A stretch of 64,000 bases of DNA from UBA4408 sp002389785 (GTDB taxonomy: Bacteria; Bacteroidota; Bacteroidia; UBA4408), in contig DAORJK010000007.1 of NCBI GenBank assembly GCA_035438985.1, forward strand, positions 1 to 64,000, written 5' to 3'. The notes under the pieces are model-generated. The model did no database searches and was not told the DNA's origin. It saw only the letters and a program-made list of their open reading frames with translations. The position numbers were made by a program, and so were the translations under genes. This document shows, piece by piece, positions 1-8,594 of the stretch. How positions within the stretch are numbered: the first letter of the stretch is position 1; every line of letters starts with the position of its first letter.

Positions 1-74
1 TGGCTCGTGGAATTTACTTTGTTCAATTCATTAGTGATAAGCAAGTGCTTACTAAAAAGGTAATACTTAATTAA
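1..74 (+). CDS. C-terminal tail of a T9SS cargo protein (partial)
   Basis: Only the last 23 codons are in the window, read from base 3 to a TAA at 72-74. The tail reads ARGIYFVQFISD, then a Lys-Lys-Val-Ile ending. This GIYF...KKV pattern is the typical end of a type A T9SS sorting domain, which directs export across the outer membrane and is then removed. Nothing can be said about the catalytic or adhesive part upstream. It ends 10 bases before coaX on the same strand. Confidence 0.6.
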   Translation, partial: ARGIYFVQFISDKQVLTKKVILN

Positions 75-84
75 AAAACTGTTT

Positions 85-810
85 TTGAATTTAGTTATTG
101 ATTTTGGTAATACTCGAATAAAAGTTGCTATCTTTAGAGGTACTGAGCAAACACAGCTCTTTGTTTACGAAAATCAGGAAAAGTTTCTGGCTGAAATAAA
201 GACTATTTCAGCCGGAATTTCTTCTTGCATTATCAGTTCTGTAAGCACCAATATAGATGAGCTAGGTCAGTTTCTTTCATCCATCGTATGCTTACCATTT
301 ACCAGCACAACTCCTATTCCTATTAAAAATTTATATGAAAGTGGTAGTACATTAGGAAGTGATCGATTGGCAGCTGCAGTTGGAGCAAATGCTATTTTCA
401 AAAATCAAAACGTGCTTAATATAGATACCGGCACATGCATTAAATTCAACTTTATAAACAAGCAAAACGAGTTTGTTGGAGGAAGCATTGCACCGGGTTT
501 ACAAATGCGCTTAAACGCCCTACACCATTTCACAGCTAGACTTCCACAACTAGAAGCACCGGCGTCATTCGACAAACTGATTGGGAAAAACACAGAAGAG
601 TCGTTGCTAAGCGGAGCTTTAACCAATGCAATACTCGAAACCGATGCCGTTATTAATGCTTATCGGCAAGAAGTAGGTGAATTGAAAATAATACTTAGTG
701 GAGGCAATACAGACTTTTTTGCAGGAAGATTAAAAAACAGCATCTTTGCGCGCCCTAATTTGGTGTTGGAGGGATTAAATTCTATACTTATTCACAATGT
801 TACCAGATAA
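85..810 (+). CDS. coaX: Type III pantothenate kinase CoaX
   Basis: Phosphorylates pantothenate, the first step of coenzyme A synthesis, in the cytoplasm. The 241-residue product has the family motifs in order: the N-terminal phosphate-binding DFGNTRIK (residues 6-13), GSDRLAAAVGA near residue 92, the IDTGTCIKF acid motif near 113 and GGSIAPGLQMR near 132. Length is normal for type III enzymes, which lie in the ASKHA fold. The start is a TTG; it places the phosphate loop at the usual distance from the N-terminus and no ATG is nearby. The end overlaps the next gene by 14 bases, so the two are probably translationally coupled. The coaX, outer-membrane protein, lptC order is one I associate with Bacteroidota. 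Confidence 0.95.
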   Translation: MNLVIDFGNTRIKVAIFRGTEQTQLFVYENQEKFLAEIKTISAGISSCIISSVSTNIDELGQFLSSIVCLPFTSTTPIPIKNLYESGSTLGSDRLAAAVGANAIFKNQNVLNIDTGTCIKFNFINKQNEFVGGSIAPGLQMRLNALHHFTARLPQLEAPASFDKLIGKNTEESLLSGALTNAILETDAVINAYRQEVGELKIILSGGNTDFFAGRLKNSIFARPNLVLEGLNSILIHNVTR

Positions 811-2098
811 TTTTTTAAAGCTTCTACTAATAGTGATTTTAATAAACACTATAACGTTTGCTCAAACACTTACTAATTCACCGTATTCGCGTTATGGAAT
901 AGGCGATATTATTGATAACAACAGTGCACAAAGTCAAGCAATGGGAGGCCTTGATGAGGCTTTACAATATTCGGCATGGATTAATTATACGAACCCTGCC
1001 TCCTATTCATCGTTTGAATTAACCACCTTTCAAACAGGAGCCAAAATTAGTCAAACCGAACAAAGCAGTAACACACTAAAACAAAAAATACGGAACGGGA
1101 ATATGACTTCACTTGCCCTTGCTTTTCCTTTAAAACGTGGATGGGGAATGAGCTTTGGATTGTTGCCCTATAGCAGTGTTGGATATGCAATGAGTACTGT
1201 ATCAACTACCGCTCAAAATGAAGAAATTAGCTATGTATATAATGGCTCGGGAGGTTTAAACCGAATTTACTTAGGAAGTGGTATACAACCATTTTCCGGG
1301 AAACCTGATAGCAGCTGGCTGAAAGGCTTTTCAATCGGGTTTAATGTTGCGTATTTATTTGGAAGTATGAATTATGAAAGAAGAGCAATTTTTACTACAG
1401 CTACAAGTAATTATTATTACAATTTACGTGAAATTAATATCTATAATTTGAGTGATTTTTATTTTGATTATGGTTTACAATATAAAACGCATCTTTCAAA
1501 AAAATGGTTGTTGCAGTCTGGATTTACATTATCTCCATCAACAAAAATTAATGGAAAACATTCAGGTTTAGCACAAACCTATTATTTATCAAATGGAATC
1601 GAATACCCGAAGGATACGGTAAACAATTTTGACAACCAAAAAGGCTCTGTAACGCTTCCTTCAAGGCTTGGAATTGGAATTCAACTTAACTTTTCAGATA
1701 AAATAGCTTTTGGTATAGATTATAAAACTCAGAATTGGAAAAATTTTAAAGCCTTTGATACAAACGATAACTTAAAAAATAGTCAATCCATTTCTATTGG
1801 AGCCCAATTTATTCCTAATCCGGCAAATGGTCGCGGATTTTGGCAACACGTACAATACCGTGCCGGAGTAAATTATGCATCAACTTATTTAAGCATAAAT
1901 TCAACACAACTTCTTCAACAATCTGTCTCCATAGGTGCTGGTTTTCCTATCATTAAAAGTTTATCAACCCTCAACATTGCTTTGCAGTATGGAAATAGAG
2001 GAACATTGGAAAACAATTTAATTAAGGAAAAATTTTATGCCATCACACTGGGGCTATCCTTCAGTGATAAATGGTTTATAAAACGTAAATTTGATTAA
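797..2098 (+). CDS. Outer-membrane beta-barrel protein (FadL/OMPP1-like)
   Basis: A 433-residue protein with a signal peptide (residues 1-22, cleaved after TFAQ) followed by the motif NSPYSRYGIGD, which marks a conserved Bacteroidota outer-membrane family. The body alternates short amphipathic strands with many aromatic residues, as expected of a beta-barrel, and early residues SQAMGG resemble the N-terminal plug region of FadL-like proteins. The substrate is unknown. It overlaps coaX by 14 bases and lptC follows 16 bases later, so the three probably form one operon. A FadL-like hydrophobic-compound transporter is my best guess; the barrel assignment is safer than the substrate. Confidence 0.7.
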   Translation: MLPDNFLKLLLIVILINTITFAQTLTNSPYSRYGIGDIIDNNSAQSQAMGGLDEALQYSAWINYTNPASYSSFELTTFQTGAKISQTEQSSNTLKQKIRNGNMTSLALAFPLKRGWGMSFGLLPYSSVGYAMSTVSTTAQNEEISYVYNGSGGLNRIYLGSGIQPFSGKPDSSWLKGFSIGFNVAYLFGSMNYERRAIFTTATSNYYYNLREINIYNLSDFYFDYGLQYKTHLSKKWLLQSGFTLSPSTKINGKHSGLAQTYYLSNGIEYPKDTVNNFDNQKGSVTLPSRLGIGIQLNFSDKIAFGIDYKTQNWKNFKAFDTNDNLKNSQSISIGAQFIPNPANGRGFWQHVQYRAGVNYASTYLSINSTQLLQQSVSIGAGFPIIKSLSTLNIALQYGNRGTLENNLIKEKFYAITLGLSFSDKWFIKRKFD

Positions 2099-2114
2099 GA
2101 ATAAAATTTAAAGT

Positions 2115-2660
2115 TTGAAAAATAAGTCACTCCTCGCATATTCTTTTTGTTGCCTTACATTTTTATTCAGTGCTTGCGAAACCGATATTGATCAAATTAA
2201 TCTAATCACTGCAACTAAAAATATTCCTTCCGAATCCGGTAAAAATGTACTTATTGTTTACAGTGATTCGGCACGTATCAAAATGAAATTAAGTGCTCCT
2301 CAATTAGACCACTTTGATGGAGAAAACGCCTACGTAGAATTTCCAAAAGGTGTAACCGTTTTTTTTTATAACGATAAAAATAAAATGGAGTCGAGTCTAA
2401 AGGCGAATTATGCAATACGATACGAAAAGAGCAATATGATGGAAGCCAAAAACGATGTTATAGTGATAAACAACAAAGGTGAAAAACTAAATACTGAACA
2501 TTTGTTTTGGGATGAAAAAAAGGAGTTAATTTATTCGGATGTATTTGTAAAAATTACTACAAAGGATGAAATTATAATGGGAGAAGGACTAGAATCGAAT
2601 CAGGATTTTAGTAGGTATAAATTCAAAAAGATCAAAGGAACCATCAGTGTGAAGCAATAA
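2115..2660 (+). CDS. lptC: LPS export ABC transporter periplasmic protein LptC
   Basis: LptC bridges the inner-membrane LptBFG transporter and the periplasmic LptA path that carries lipopolysaccharide to the outer membrane. Here it is a 181-residue predicted lipoprotein: lipobox LFSAC with Cys21, where enterobacterial LptC has a membrane anchor. The rest is the beta-jellyroll pattern of the family (YSDSARIKMKLSAPQLDHFD near residue 50, then a repeated strand pattern with LFWDEKKELIYSD near 135). The start is a TTG directly before the Lys-Asn-Lys signal-peptide basic region. It shares the strand and close spacing of the upstream barrel protein. Its stop lies 6 bases from the stop of the convergent TM2 gene. 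Confidence 0.88.
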   Translation: MKNKSLLAYSFCCLTFLFSACETDIDQINLITATKNIPSESGKNVLIVYSDSARIKMKLSAPQLDHFDGENAYVEFPKGVTVFFYNDKNKMESSLKANYAIRYEKSNMMEAKNDVIVINNKGEKLNTEHLFWDEKKELIYSDVFVKITTKDEIIMGEGLESNQDFSRYKFKKIKGTISVKQ

Positions 2661-2666
2661 TTTGAG

Positions 2667-3110
2667 CTATTTTACCCACATCAATACCCTATCGTTGTGC
2701 TCAAATTTGCTGATATCTTTACTAAATAAGATTACTCCAAAATCGATCAAAGGCAAAACAAAAAATCCTCCTCCACAGGTAAATAAATAAACTGCCGGAA
2801 TCCAGGGTTTGGTTCCTAAATACAAGCGATGTACACCTAACATTCCAAGCGCAAATGTTAGCATTGCAGCAGTCAATCTTTTGTTTTCCTGAAAAGCTGC
2901 ATGATATCTAGTAGCCAATCCTTTGGTTGGAATAGTTTCAGTAATTAAAGGACTATCACTTTCTGCAGAGTCCAAATCGCACACAATAAAAAGTTCAGAT
3001 GGAGTTGAAAGTAAAACAGCATCCTTATCAAAATTAGATAAAGATGCTGCATTTGAATAGTAGGAAAACCCCAATAACAGTAAAAGTAACTGAGATACCT
3101 TAATTTTCAT
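2667..3110 (-). CDS. TM2-domain membrane protein
   Basis: A 147-residue protein with a signal peptide (residues 1-21), a linker of about 50 residues and a C-terminal TM2 domain. The domain shows the hallmark GMLGVHRLYLG turn after the first helix and a second hydrophobic segment ending in IDFGVILFS. TM2 proteins span the membrane twice with a short DR-like turn; their role in bacteria is poorly known. It lies 12 bases downstream of the superoxide dismutase gene on the same strand and may be cotranscribed. I see no evidence for a more precise function. Confidence 0.8.
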   Translation of the reverse strand: MKIKVSQLLLLLLGFSYYSNAASLSNFDKDAVLLSTPSELFIVCDLDSAESDSPLITETIPTKGLATRYHAAFQENKRLTAAMLTFALGMLGVHRLYLGTKPWIPAVYLFTCGGGFFVLPLIDFGVILFSKDISKFEHNDRVLMWVK

Positions 3111-3122
3111 AGTTTACCCAAG

Positions 3123-3728
3123 TTATCTTGCTGCTGCAAATCTACGGGCAACTTCGGTCCAATTAATTACATTCCAAAATGCTGCAATATAATCGGGACG
3201 TCGGTTTTGATAATGCAAATAATAAGCATGCTCCCACACATCCAAGGCTAAAATCGGAGTTCCTTTTACCTCGGTAATGTCCATCAAAGTATTATCTTGA
3301 TTGGGAGTGGAAGTAACAACCAATTTTCCGTCATGCACAATCAACCATGCCCAACCACTGCCAAAGCGAGTAGTTGCAGCCTTATTGAATTCTTCTTTTA
3401 GCTTTTCGAAAGATCCAAACGCAGTATTAATTGCATTTGCTAAATCTCCATCTGGAGCGCCACCACCGGTTGGTGATAAAATAGTCCAAAATAAACTGTG
3501 ATTAAAATGTCCACCACCATTGTTACGCACCGGCATAGGAAATTTAGAAATGCTGGCGCATAATTGCTCGAGTGATAATTTTTCTCCATCTGTACCAGCC
3601 AGTGCAGCGTTTAAATTGGTAACATAAGCATTGTGGTGTTTAGTATGATGTATTTCCATGGTTCGAGCATCAATATGCGGTTCCAAGGCATCATATGAAT
3701 AAGGTAATTTGGGAAGTTCAAAGGCCAT
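3123..3728 (-). CDS. sodA: Superoxide dismutase, Mn-type by sequence
   Basis: Converts superoxide to oxygen and hydrogen peroxide. The 201-residue protein has the Fe/Mn-SOD metal ligands: the first His in the IHHTKHHNAYV helix, the second in NHSLFW, and Asp/His in DVWEHAYYLHY near residue 163. The GGGHFNHSLFW motif and the Gln in TPNQDNTLM are the Mn-type signature (Fe-type enzymes usually have AAQ...NHTFYW). Metal use could still be cambialistic. No signal peptide, so cytoplasmic. A TACTTTTG promoter element lies 45 bases upstream on the same strand. Downstream is the TM2 gene. Confidence 0.95.
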   Translation of the reverse strand: MAFELPKLPYSYDALEPHIDARTMEIHHTKHHNAYVTNLNAALAGTDGEKLSLEQLCASISKFPMPVRNNGGGHFNHSLFWTILSPTGGGAPDGDLANAINTAFGSFEKLKEEFNKAATTRFGSGWAWLIVHDGKLVVTSTPNQDNTLMDITEVKGTPILALDVWEHAYYLHYQNRRPDYIAAFWNVINWTEVARRFAAAR

Positions 3729-3772
3729 AATTGTTATATTTTTTTAGTGAAAGGTATATTTTATATGAGCTT

Positions 3773-3780
3773 CAAAAGTA
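3773..3780 (-). promoter_or_regulatory. Candidate -7 element for sodA
   Basis: Read on the minus strand the site is TACTTTTG, an exact match to the Bacteroidota -7 consensus TAnnTTTG, about 45 bases before the dismutase start. A convincing TTTG -33 box at normal spacing was not found. Confidence 0.55.
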
Positions 3781-3846
3781 GGAATTATTCACAAATAGTT
3801 GTTACTAAATAATTATAAATAAGTTATTACCATTTTATAATTGCCT

Positions 3847-3854
3847 TACTTTTA
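3847..3854 (+). promoter_or_regulatory. Candidate -7 element for the small lipoprotein gene
   Basis: TACTTTTA, one mismatch from TAnnTTTG, ends 30 bases before the ATG at 3885. It sits in the divergent gap between the dismutase and lipoprotein genes. Support is limited to similarity and position. Confidence 0.4.
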
Positions 3855-3884
3855 CGCCATTATAAACAAAATAAACTTAACCAA

Positions 3885-4094
3885 ATGAAAAAAATCTCTT
3901 TACTTCTTTTAGCTGCAACAGTAGTTGTATTAGCTTCTTGTGGTGGCGGTGCTGCTGACAAAGCTAAAGCTGAAGCTGATTCTTTAGCTGCTGCCGCTGC
4001 TGCTGATTCAGTAATGAAAGCTGCTGAGGCTGCTGCTGCTGAAGCTGTTCCTGCAGATTCTGCTGCTGCGCCAGCTGATTCTGCTGCTCACTAA
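3885..4094 (+). CDS. Small Ala-rich lipoprotein
   Basis: A 69-residue predicted lipoprotein: signal peptide with lipobox LASC (Cys19), then a low-complexity mature part of about 50 residues made almost only of Ala, Asp, Glu, Lys and Ser. Imperfect ADSAAA-type units recur (ADSLAAAAAADS, PADSAAAPADSAAH). The pattern suggests a short acidic helix or disordered tether exposed at the outer membrane. It has its own candidate promoter and a strong terminator, so it is probably a highly expressed single gene. No family is recognised. Confidence 0.75.
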   Translation: MKKISLLLLAATVVVLASCGGGAADKAKAEADSLAAAAAADSVMKAAEAAAAEAVPADSAAAPADSAAH

Positions 4095-4117
4095 GCTCAT
4101 TAGCTTTAAAACGATTT

Positions 4118-4148
4118 AAAAGAGAACAATAATCCGTTCTCTTTTTTT
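4118..4148 (+). terminator. Rho-independent terminator after the small lipoprotein gene
   Basis: The arms AAAAGAGAAC (4118-4127) and GTTCTCTTTT (4136-4145) pair perfectly around an 8-base loop and run into a T tract. It overlaps the stop codon of the convergent protease gene and may work in both directions. Confidence 0.8.
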
Positions 4149-5757
4149 ATTTTATCACCTCTCTTAAAGCTGCTTCAATAGCTTTATCACCAGTGTTTAT
4201 TACTTGATAGTACCCTTCATTGCGCCAAATATTGCGCGCTATTAATGCTTTCAGTTGATTAAGCAAAGTACCCCTGATTTGCAATTTCTCGACATTTGTA
4301 GGTAACTTAATACTATCGTGATTGGCAAAATTGAGCAACTCTTCAAACACTTTATCGCCAATTTTATACCCTTCATTATATGCCATCGGGTTTGCAAATT
4401 TCTTAATGTTGCTTCTTTCCAAATCGGTAAAAGTGAGTGCGAACTGATTCAATGTTCCTTTTACAATTAATTCACTTAAAAAGCGCGAACGAATACTTGT
4501 GTCCAATGGAACAAATATATCCGGCATTATACCACCACCCCCATACACAATTTTTCCCTTTGGGGTTTTAAACTTCAATGAATCGGCAAAGTGTATACTA
4601 TCTGCATTAACAAGTTCTCCGTGCTTATAACGAGTGTACTCTTCCTGATAATAATTTTCCGATTCACCTTTGGTGTAAGGTTTTTGTATACATCTTCCGG
4701 TAGGTGTGTAATACCTCGCAATTGTTAATCGCAAGGCTGACCCATCCTTAAACTCTGATTGCTGTTGAACTAATCCTTTACCAAATGATCGCCTGCCGAT
4801 AATCACCCCACGATCGTTATCTTGCAAGGCACCACTAACTATTTCACTTGCCGATGCCGAACCTTCATCAATGAGTACAGCAAGTTTCAAATCCTCTAAA
4901 CGGCCGGTTGAAGTTGCTGTATAATCTTCACGTGGATGTGATTTGCCTTGAGTATACACGATTTTTTTTCCGGTACTCAAAAATTCATCACAAATACTTA
5001 TTGCTGTATTCAAGTATCCTCCGGGATTACCTCGTAAATCTAAAACAAGATTTTTCATTCCTTGCTCTAATAATTTGTCAGAAGCCTTTAAAAATTCATC
5101 ATAAGTGGTAGCTGCAAAACGACTGATTTTAATATAGCCAACCTGCTTATTTATCATATAAGCTGCGTCAACGCTATAAATGGGAATCTTACCTCTGGTA
5201 ATGGTAAAATCGAGTAATCGGGTAATGCCTCTTCTTTTAATACTAATATTTACTTTAGTACCACCTGCACCTCTGAGTCGCTTTAGTACATCATTATTTG
5301 TAATTTTTATACCTCCTACATTTTCCTTTTCTATTTTCACTATTCTGTCACCTGCTTTAATTCCTAAAGCTTCTGAGGGCCCGCCGGCAAGTGCTGCAAC
5401 AACAATTATGGTATCTTTTAAAATATTAAACTCTATGCCTATGCCTTCAAAATTACCTTGCATAGGTTCATTCATGGCCTGTACTTCACTTGCCGGTATA
5501 TAGGCAGAGTGAGGATCCAGGTTTTCGAGTATAGAAGTAATGGCCGTTTCGGAAAGTCGATTTTTATTGATGGTATCTACATACTCTTGTTCAATGTAAT
5601 TCAAAACCTGGTTTACTTTATTTGAACTTCCACCACCAACACGTTGAGGCAAAGTAAATGAAGTTGACTGATTAATTTTGAAACCCAATAGAACTCCAAG
5701 TACTAAAACAATCGAATAAAAAAATGGTTGATAAGGATTATTTCGTTGAAAACTCAT
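4147..5757 (-). CDS. S41 family C-terminal processing peptidase
   Basis: A 536-residue CtpA/Prc-type serine protease, which trims or degrades proteins in the cell envelope. Domains in order: N-terminal membrane anchor or uncleaved signal (residues 14-30), a short helical region, a PDZ domain (about 90-180; GIGIEFNI carboxylate-binding start) and the S41 catalytic domain (about 195-385). The catalytic pair is Ser302 in GSASASE and Lys327 in SFGKG, spaced exactly as in E. coli Prc. A C-terminal extension of about 150 residues follows. It is a single gene with its stop in the shared terminator. The natural substrate is unknown. Confidence 0.93.
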   Translation of the reverse strand: MSFQRNNPYQPFFYSIVLVLGVLLGFKINQSTSFTLPQRVGGGSSNKVNQVLNYIEQEYVDTINKNRLSETAITSILENLDPHSAYIPASEVQAMNEPMQGNFEGIGIEFNILKDTIIVVAALAGGPSEALGIKAGDRIVKIEKENVGGIKITNNDVLKRLRGAGGTKVNISIKRRGITRLLDFTITRGKIPIYSVDAAYMINKQVGYIKISRFAATTYDEFLKASDKLLEQGMKNLVLDLRGNPGGYLNTAISICDEFLSTGKKIVYTQGKSHPREDYTATSTGRLEDLKLAVLIDEGSASASEIVSGALQDNDRGVIIGRRSFGKGLVQQQSEFKDGSALRLTIARYYTPTGRCIQKPYTKGESENYYQEEYTRYKHGELVNADSIHFADSLKFKTPKGKIVYGGGGIMPDIFVPLDTSIRSRFLSELIVKGTLNQFALTFTDLERSNIKKFANPMAYNEGYKIGDKVFEELLNFANHDSIKLPTNVEKLQIRGTLLNQLKALIARNIWRNEGYYQVINTGDKAIEAALREVIK

Positions 5758-5831
5758 AGGAATTAATTGCTAAAATAAAGCTTGTAAAGCTAGGAAGATT
5801 AACCAACAAAAGAGTGTTTGACGAAATGCTT

Positions 5832-6788
5832 TTAAAGGAGTTTAACATTATTCGCTCTTTCAAACTCATCTAATTTTTCCTGAAATCGATCTAACACAAC
5901 TTTTTGATAACCTCTCGGATGGTGCTTTGAAACGCTTTTCCGAGATCGCAAATTTAAATCAAATTCTTCCTTTGAAAAATGCGAAAATTTGTTCTTCCAG
6001 CGACGCAATGTTAATTTGAAAAACAAAGCATCCATTTTTTCACCGATAGTTCCATTTAATATTCTTTCAAAAAATTGCTTTATAATACTGTTCTTCAATG
6101 GCTTTTCAAGCATCCCTTGATAACTTAAATTCGGATAAAAATCGTGTGTCCAATTATTTCTTTTTCTAAATTCATCAAACAATAATGAATTGTAAGTAGG
6201 CAATAAAAAGGTAATTTCTGTCGCCGTGAAAATATTTCTCTCCGGAATTTCAAGATTCGTTGAATCAACATAATAGTTAATGCAAAAATGTCTTCTTGAG
6301 TTTAGTAGAAATACTTTTTTAAACAATACCAGTAAACCTCTGCATAACCACAATCTACCGGGTTCGGTAATAATAAAAAAATCAATATCAGAATCTTCAT
6401 CCATGTAGTTTTTCGACAGTGATCCTGAAATACACACTGATTTTACAAATGGAAATTGTACAATTAATTCCGACATTTTTTTTGCTAATGTCATTCTTTT
6501 TTGAGCCAGCTTATTGCCTTCCAACCTGCGTGCTACAACAAAGTGTTTTCCTTTTAAATAAAGAAAATCACCCGATTTTTCAACCCAACCTTTATTTTGC
6601 AATAGAGCAATTTCTGATTGCGCTTCATCCGATGAGATTTTTATATACTGTGTGTATGAAAGTAATTCTTCAAATGTTAAAGGGTACTTAAAAACATCAA
6701 AATACAAGAGTGTTTTAAGTATAGCTGAAGCACTATCCGTAAGTTCGTCAACACGTGTACTGTTCTGTTTCTGCACGGTAATTTCCAT
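5832..6788 (-). CDS. Nucleotidyltransferase-fold protein
   Basis: A 318-residue cytoplasmic protein. Residues about 20-90 look like a winged-helix region (LTFEELLSYTQY, then a strand pair). Residues about 110-140 contain the nucleotidyltransferase signature: GS in CISGSLSK, then the metal-binding Asp pair Asp134 and Asp136 in DEDSDIDFFIIT. The C-terminal half is basic and helical. The family also includes kanamycin-type and MNT-type enzymes; some members are toxins with an HEPN partner, but no HEPN gene is adjacent here. The target is unknown. It stands alone, downstream of a terminator that ends the T9SS gene at 6901. Confidence 0.7.
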   Translation of the reverse strand: MEITVQKQNSTRVDELTDSASAILKTLLYFDVFKYPLTFEELLSYTQYIKISSDEAQSEIALLQNKGWVEKSGDFLYLKGKHFVVARRLEGNKLAQKRMTLAKKMSELIVQFPFVKSVCISGSLSKNYMDEDSDIDFFIITEPGRLWLCRGLLVLFKKVFLLNSRRHFCINYYVDSTNLEIPERNIFTATEITFLLPTYNSLLFDEFRKRNNWTHDFYPNLSYQGMLEKPLKNSIIKQFFERILNGTIGEKMDALFFKLTLRRWKNKFSHFSKEEFDLNLRSRKSVSKHHPRGYQKVVLDRFQEKLDEFERANNVKLL

Positions 6789-6853
6789 TTTCTAAAGATA
6801 GAAATAATTTTTGCGCACATACATTTATGCTACCACTATTAAAATATAGGCAC

Positions 6854-6882
6854 AAAAAAAGGGAGATATTACTCTCCCTTTT
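6854..6882 (-). terminator. Rho-independent terminator for the T9SS gene ending at 6901
   Basis: GGGAGA (6861-6866) pairs with TCTCCC (6873-6878). On the minus strand the hairpin is followed by seven T residues (the A run at 6854-6860), directly after the stop of the minus-strand T9SS gene. Confidence 0.8.
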
Positions 6883-6900
6883 CTTAACAAATTAGCTTCC

Positions 6901-8517
6901 TTATTCTATCACAACCTTTTTATTGATTACTCCACTTGAACCAATCATTTGCAAGGTGTAGATACCTTTCGCAAAGGTCGTAACATCAAGCGTTTTAGTG
7001 TATTTTCCAGCGCATTGAACCAATTCGCTGAAAACCAATTGACCTTGTACATTTATTAATTTTAATTCAGCCGTTTCAGCTTGTGTTCCATTTATATTAA
7101 TACTCAAAAACGCATTAGCTGGGTTGGGCACAACAGTTAAAGTGAAATTATTACTAACATTACTAATGCCTGTTCCAATATCAATGGTTACTGTATAATC
7201 TTCCGTTTCACCAGAACCAAAATTGATACAAGCCGATGTTGAATCATTGGTATTACCGTTTGCTCTGCTTCTAATTCGCATTCCGGTTTGACCTCCAGGA
7301 ATACCAAAAGGAATGTTCACATTTATGGTATTAGCAACTCCTGCCGTTGAAGTAGTTGATACTTGGTTCCATTCATTTGGTTCGTAAATTCCATTCTGAT
7401 TGTAGTCAATCCAAACAGAAATAATATTATTTGAAGTGGTAGTTACACTCAAGGTATATGAATTACCACGGGTCAATGTAGCTGTAGCAGATCCAACAGG
7501 AGAAAACGCACTTAAAGTACTACCATTAATAAAATTGCAAATTGTGTCGGTATTGTTTAAGGTGGTTCCTGCAAAACTAACATTTCTTATAATATCAGTT
7601 GAAGGACATCCAGATCCTCCTAGGTTTGCTGTACAATAACAAAGTGAAGGGGATAAGATAGTAAGATGCACCGGAAGTGAGTTTGCCGAAAATCCACTGC
7701 AAGTTAACACACAACGATAGTAAGTTGCAACCGTAGTTGAAGTAGTTAAAGTTGGTGCAATGGCTGAAGAAATTGAAGTCCAGTTTATTGAATCTGGTGA
7801 AGATTGCCATTGGTATGAAATAACAATTCCTGAGTCAGCGCCTGCTAGGGAAAGTGTGAAATTTACTCCTGAACAAACTGAAGCTGCACTAGCGATCGTG
7901 CTTCCTGCATTCGGCGCAGTTGTACAACCTGGGAAAGATTTTATCGTTACATTATCAATTGCCCACCACCAATCATAGCTTCCGGTATAAGTAAATCGAA
8001 CTTGAATATTAGTCGCTCCTAAACTTGAACTTATGTTTATTGCAGTATGCGTTGCAGGATTAGGGTATCCAACATTCAATGAATCAAACACAAGTGTATT
8101 CCAAGTAATACCTCCATCGGAGGTTATTTCAACTCTTCGGGATGAGCCTTGTGTATTAGGACCGGCTAATGCACGGTATTGCTCATCAAACTCAAGTGAT
8201 AGCACACCCGTTGCAGCAGCTATATTAATAGCAGGGCTAGTTAATGAAGCGTTCTCATCTATATTGTCATTCGTGCTCCCTTCGTCGCTATCAAAAATAG
8301 CAAAATTAGCATCAAAACCTGCTCCGGTTATGGTACGGTTATATTGATTATTGAATATCCAAAGATTCAACGCAGGCAAACCCATACTGTCGTTTGACCA
8401 TCCGGCAGGTAAAGCTGCGGTTCCAAAATTTTCAGTAAAGTGGGTTGTTTGAGCAAATGTAGTTTGTACAAAAAAACTACTAAAAATTAAGCAAAATGTA
8501 AGGATTGTTTTTTTCAT
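6901..8517 (-). CDS. T9SS cargo protein with jelly-roll, Ig-like and GEVED domains
   Basis: A secreted protein of about 538 residues. Order: signal peptide (ends FAQ), a MAM-like jelly-roll of about 170 residues (starts FTENFGTAALPAGW, ends WWWAIDNVTI), an Ig-like domain with YRCVLTCSG, a GEVED domain (ISVWIDYNQNGIYEPNEW ... GSGETEDYTVTI) and a type A T9SS sorting domain (VVPNPANAFLSI to KKVVIE). No catalytic motif is visible; an adhesin or matrix protein is likely. I place the start at the ATG at 8517 and not 8535, because the signal peptide then begins MKKTIL and the candidate promoter at 8546 leaves a leader. It is paralogous to the first GEVED and Ig modules of the adjacent giant protein. 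Confidence 0.85.
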   Translation of the reverse strand: MKKTILTFCLIFSSFFVQTTFAQTTHFTENFGTAALPAGWSNDSMGLPALNLWIFNNQYNRTITGAGFDANFAIFDSDEGSTNDNIDENASLTSPAINIAAATGVLSLEFDEQYRALAGPNTQGSSRRVEITSDGGITWNTLVFDSLNVGYPNPATHTAINISSSLGATNIQVRFTYTGSYDWWWAIDNVTIKSFPGCTTAPNAGSTIASAASVCSGVNFTLSLAGADSGIVISYQWQSSPDSINWTSISSAIAPTLTTSTTVATYYRCVLTCSGFSANSLPVHLTILSPSLCYCTANLGGSGCPSTDIIRNVSFAGTTLNNTDTICNFINGSTLSAFSPVGSATATLTRGNSYTLSVTTTSNNIISVWIDYNQNGIYEPNEWNQVSTTSTAGVANTINVNIPFGIPGGQTGMRIRSRANGNTNDSTSACINFGSGETEDYTVTIDIGTGISNVSNNFTLTVVPNPANAFLSININGTQAETAELKLINVQGQLVFSELVQCAGKYTKTLDVTTFAKGIYTLQMIGSSGVINKKVVIE

Positions 8518-8545
8518 AGGTTTATTATTATTCATTAATTGTAGA

Positions 8546-8553
8546 CAAATTTA
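8546..8553 (-). promoter_or_regulatory. Candidate -7 element for the T9SS gene at 6901-8517
   Basis: Minus-strand TAAATTTG matches TAnnTTTG. It sits 28 bases before the ATG at 8517 but only 10 before 8535, which favours the shorter start. Confidence 0.45.
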
Positions 8554-8594
8554 AAATGATTCATTCATAAAATTAAAATTTAACATTGGTAAAT

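Noticed and set aside
5832..6788. Toxin of a MNT/HEPN toxin-antitoxin pair
   Set aside because: The nucleotidyltransferase has no small HEPN gene beside it and is longer than MNT antitoxins; only the fold is claimed.
7436..8347. Several + strand open frames across the T9SS gene at 6901-8517
   Set aside because: They are antisense shadows of a Thr/Ser-rich protein; the minus-strand product has clear domains.
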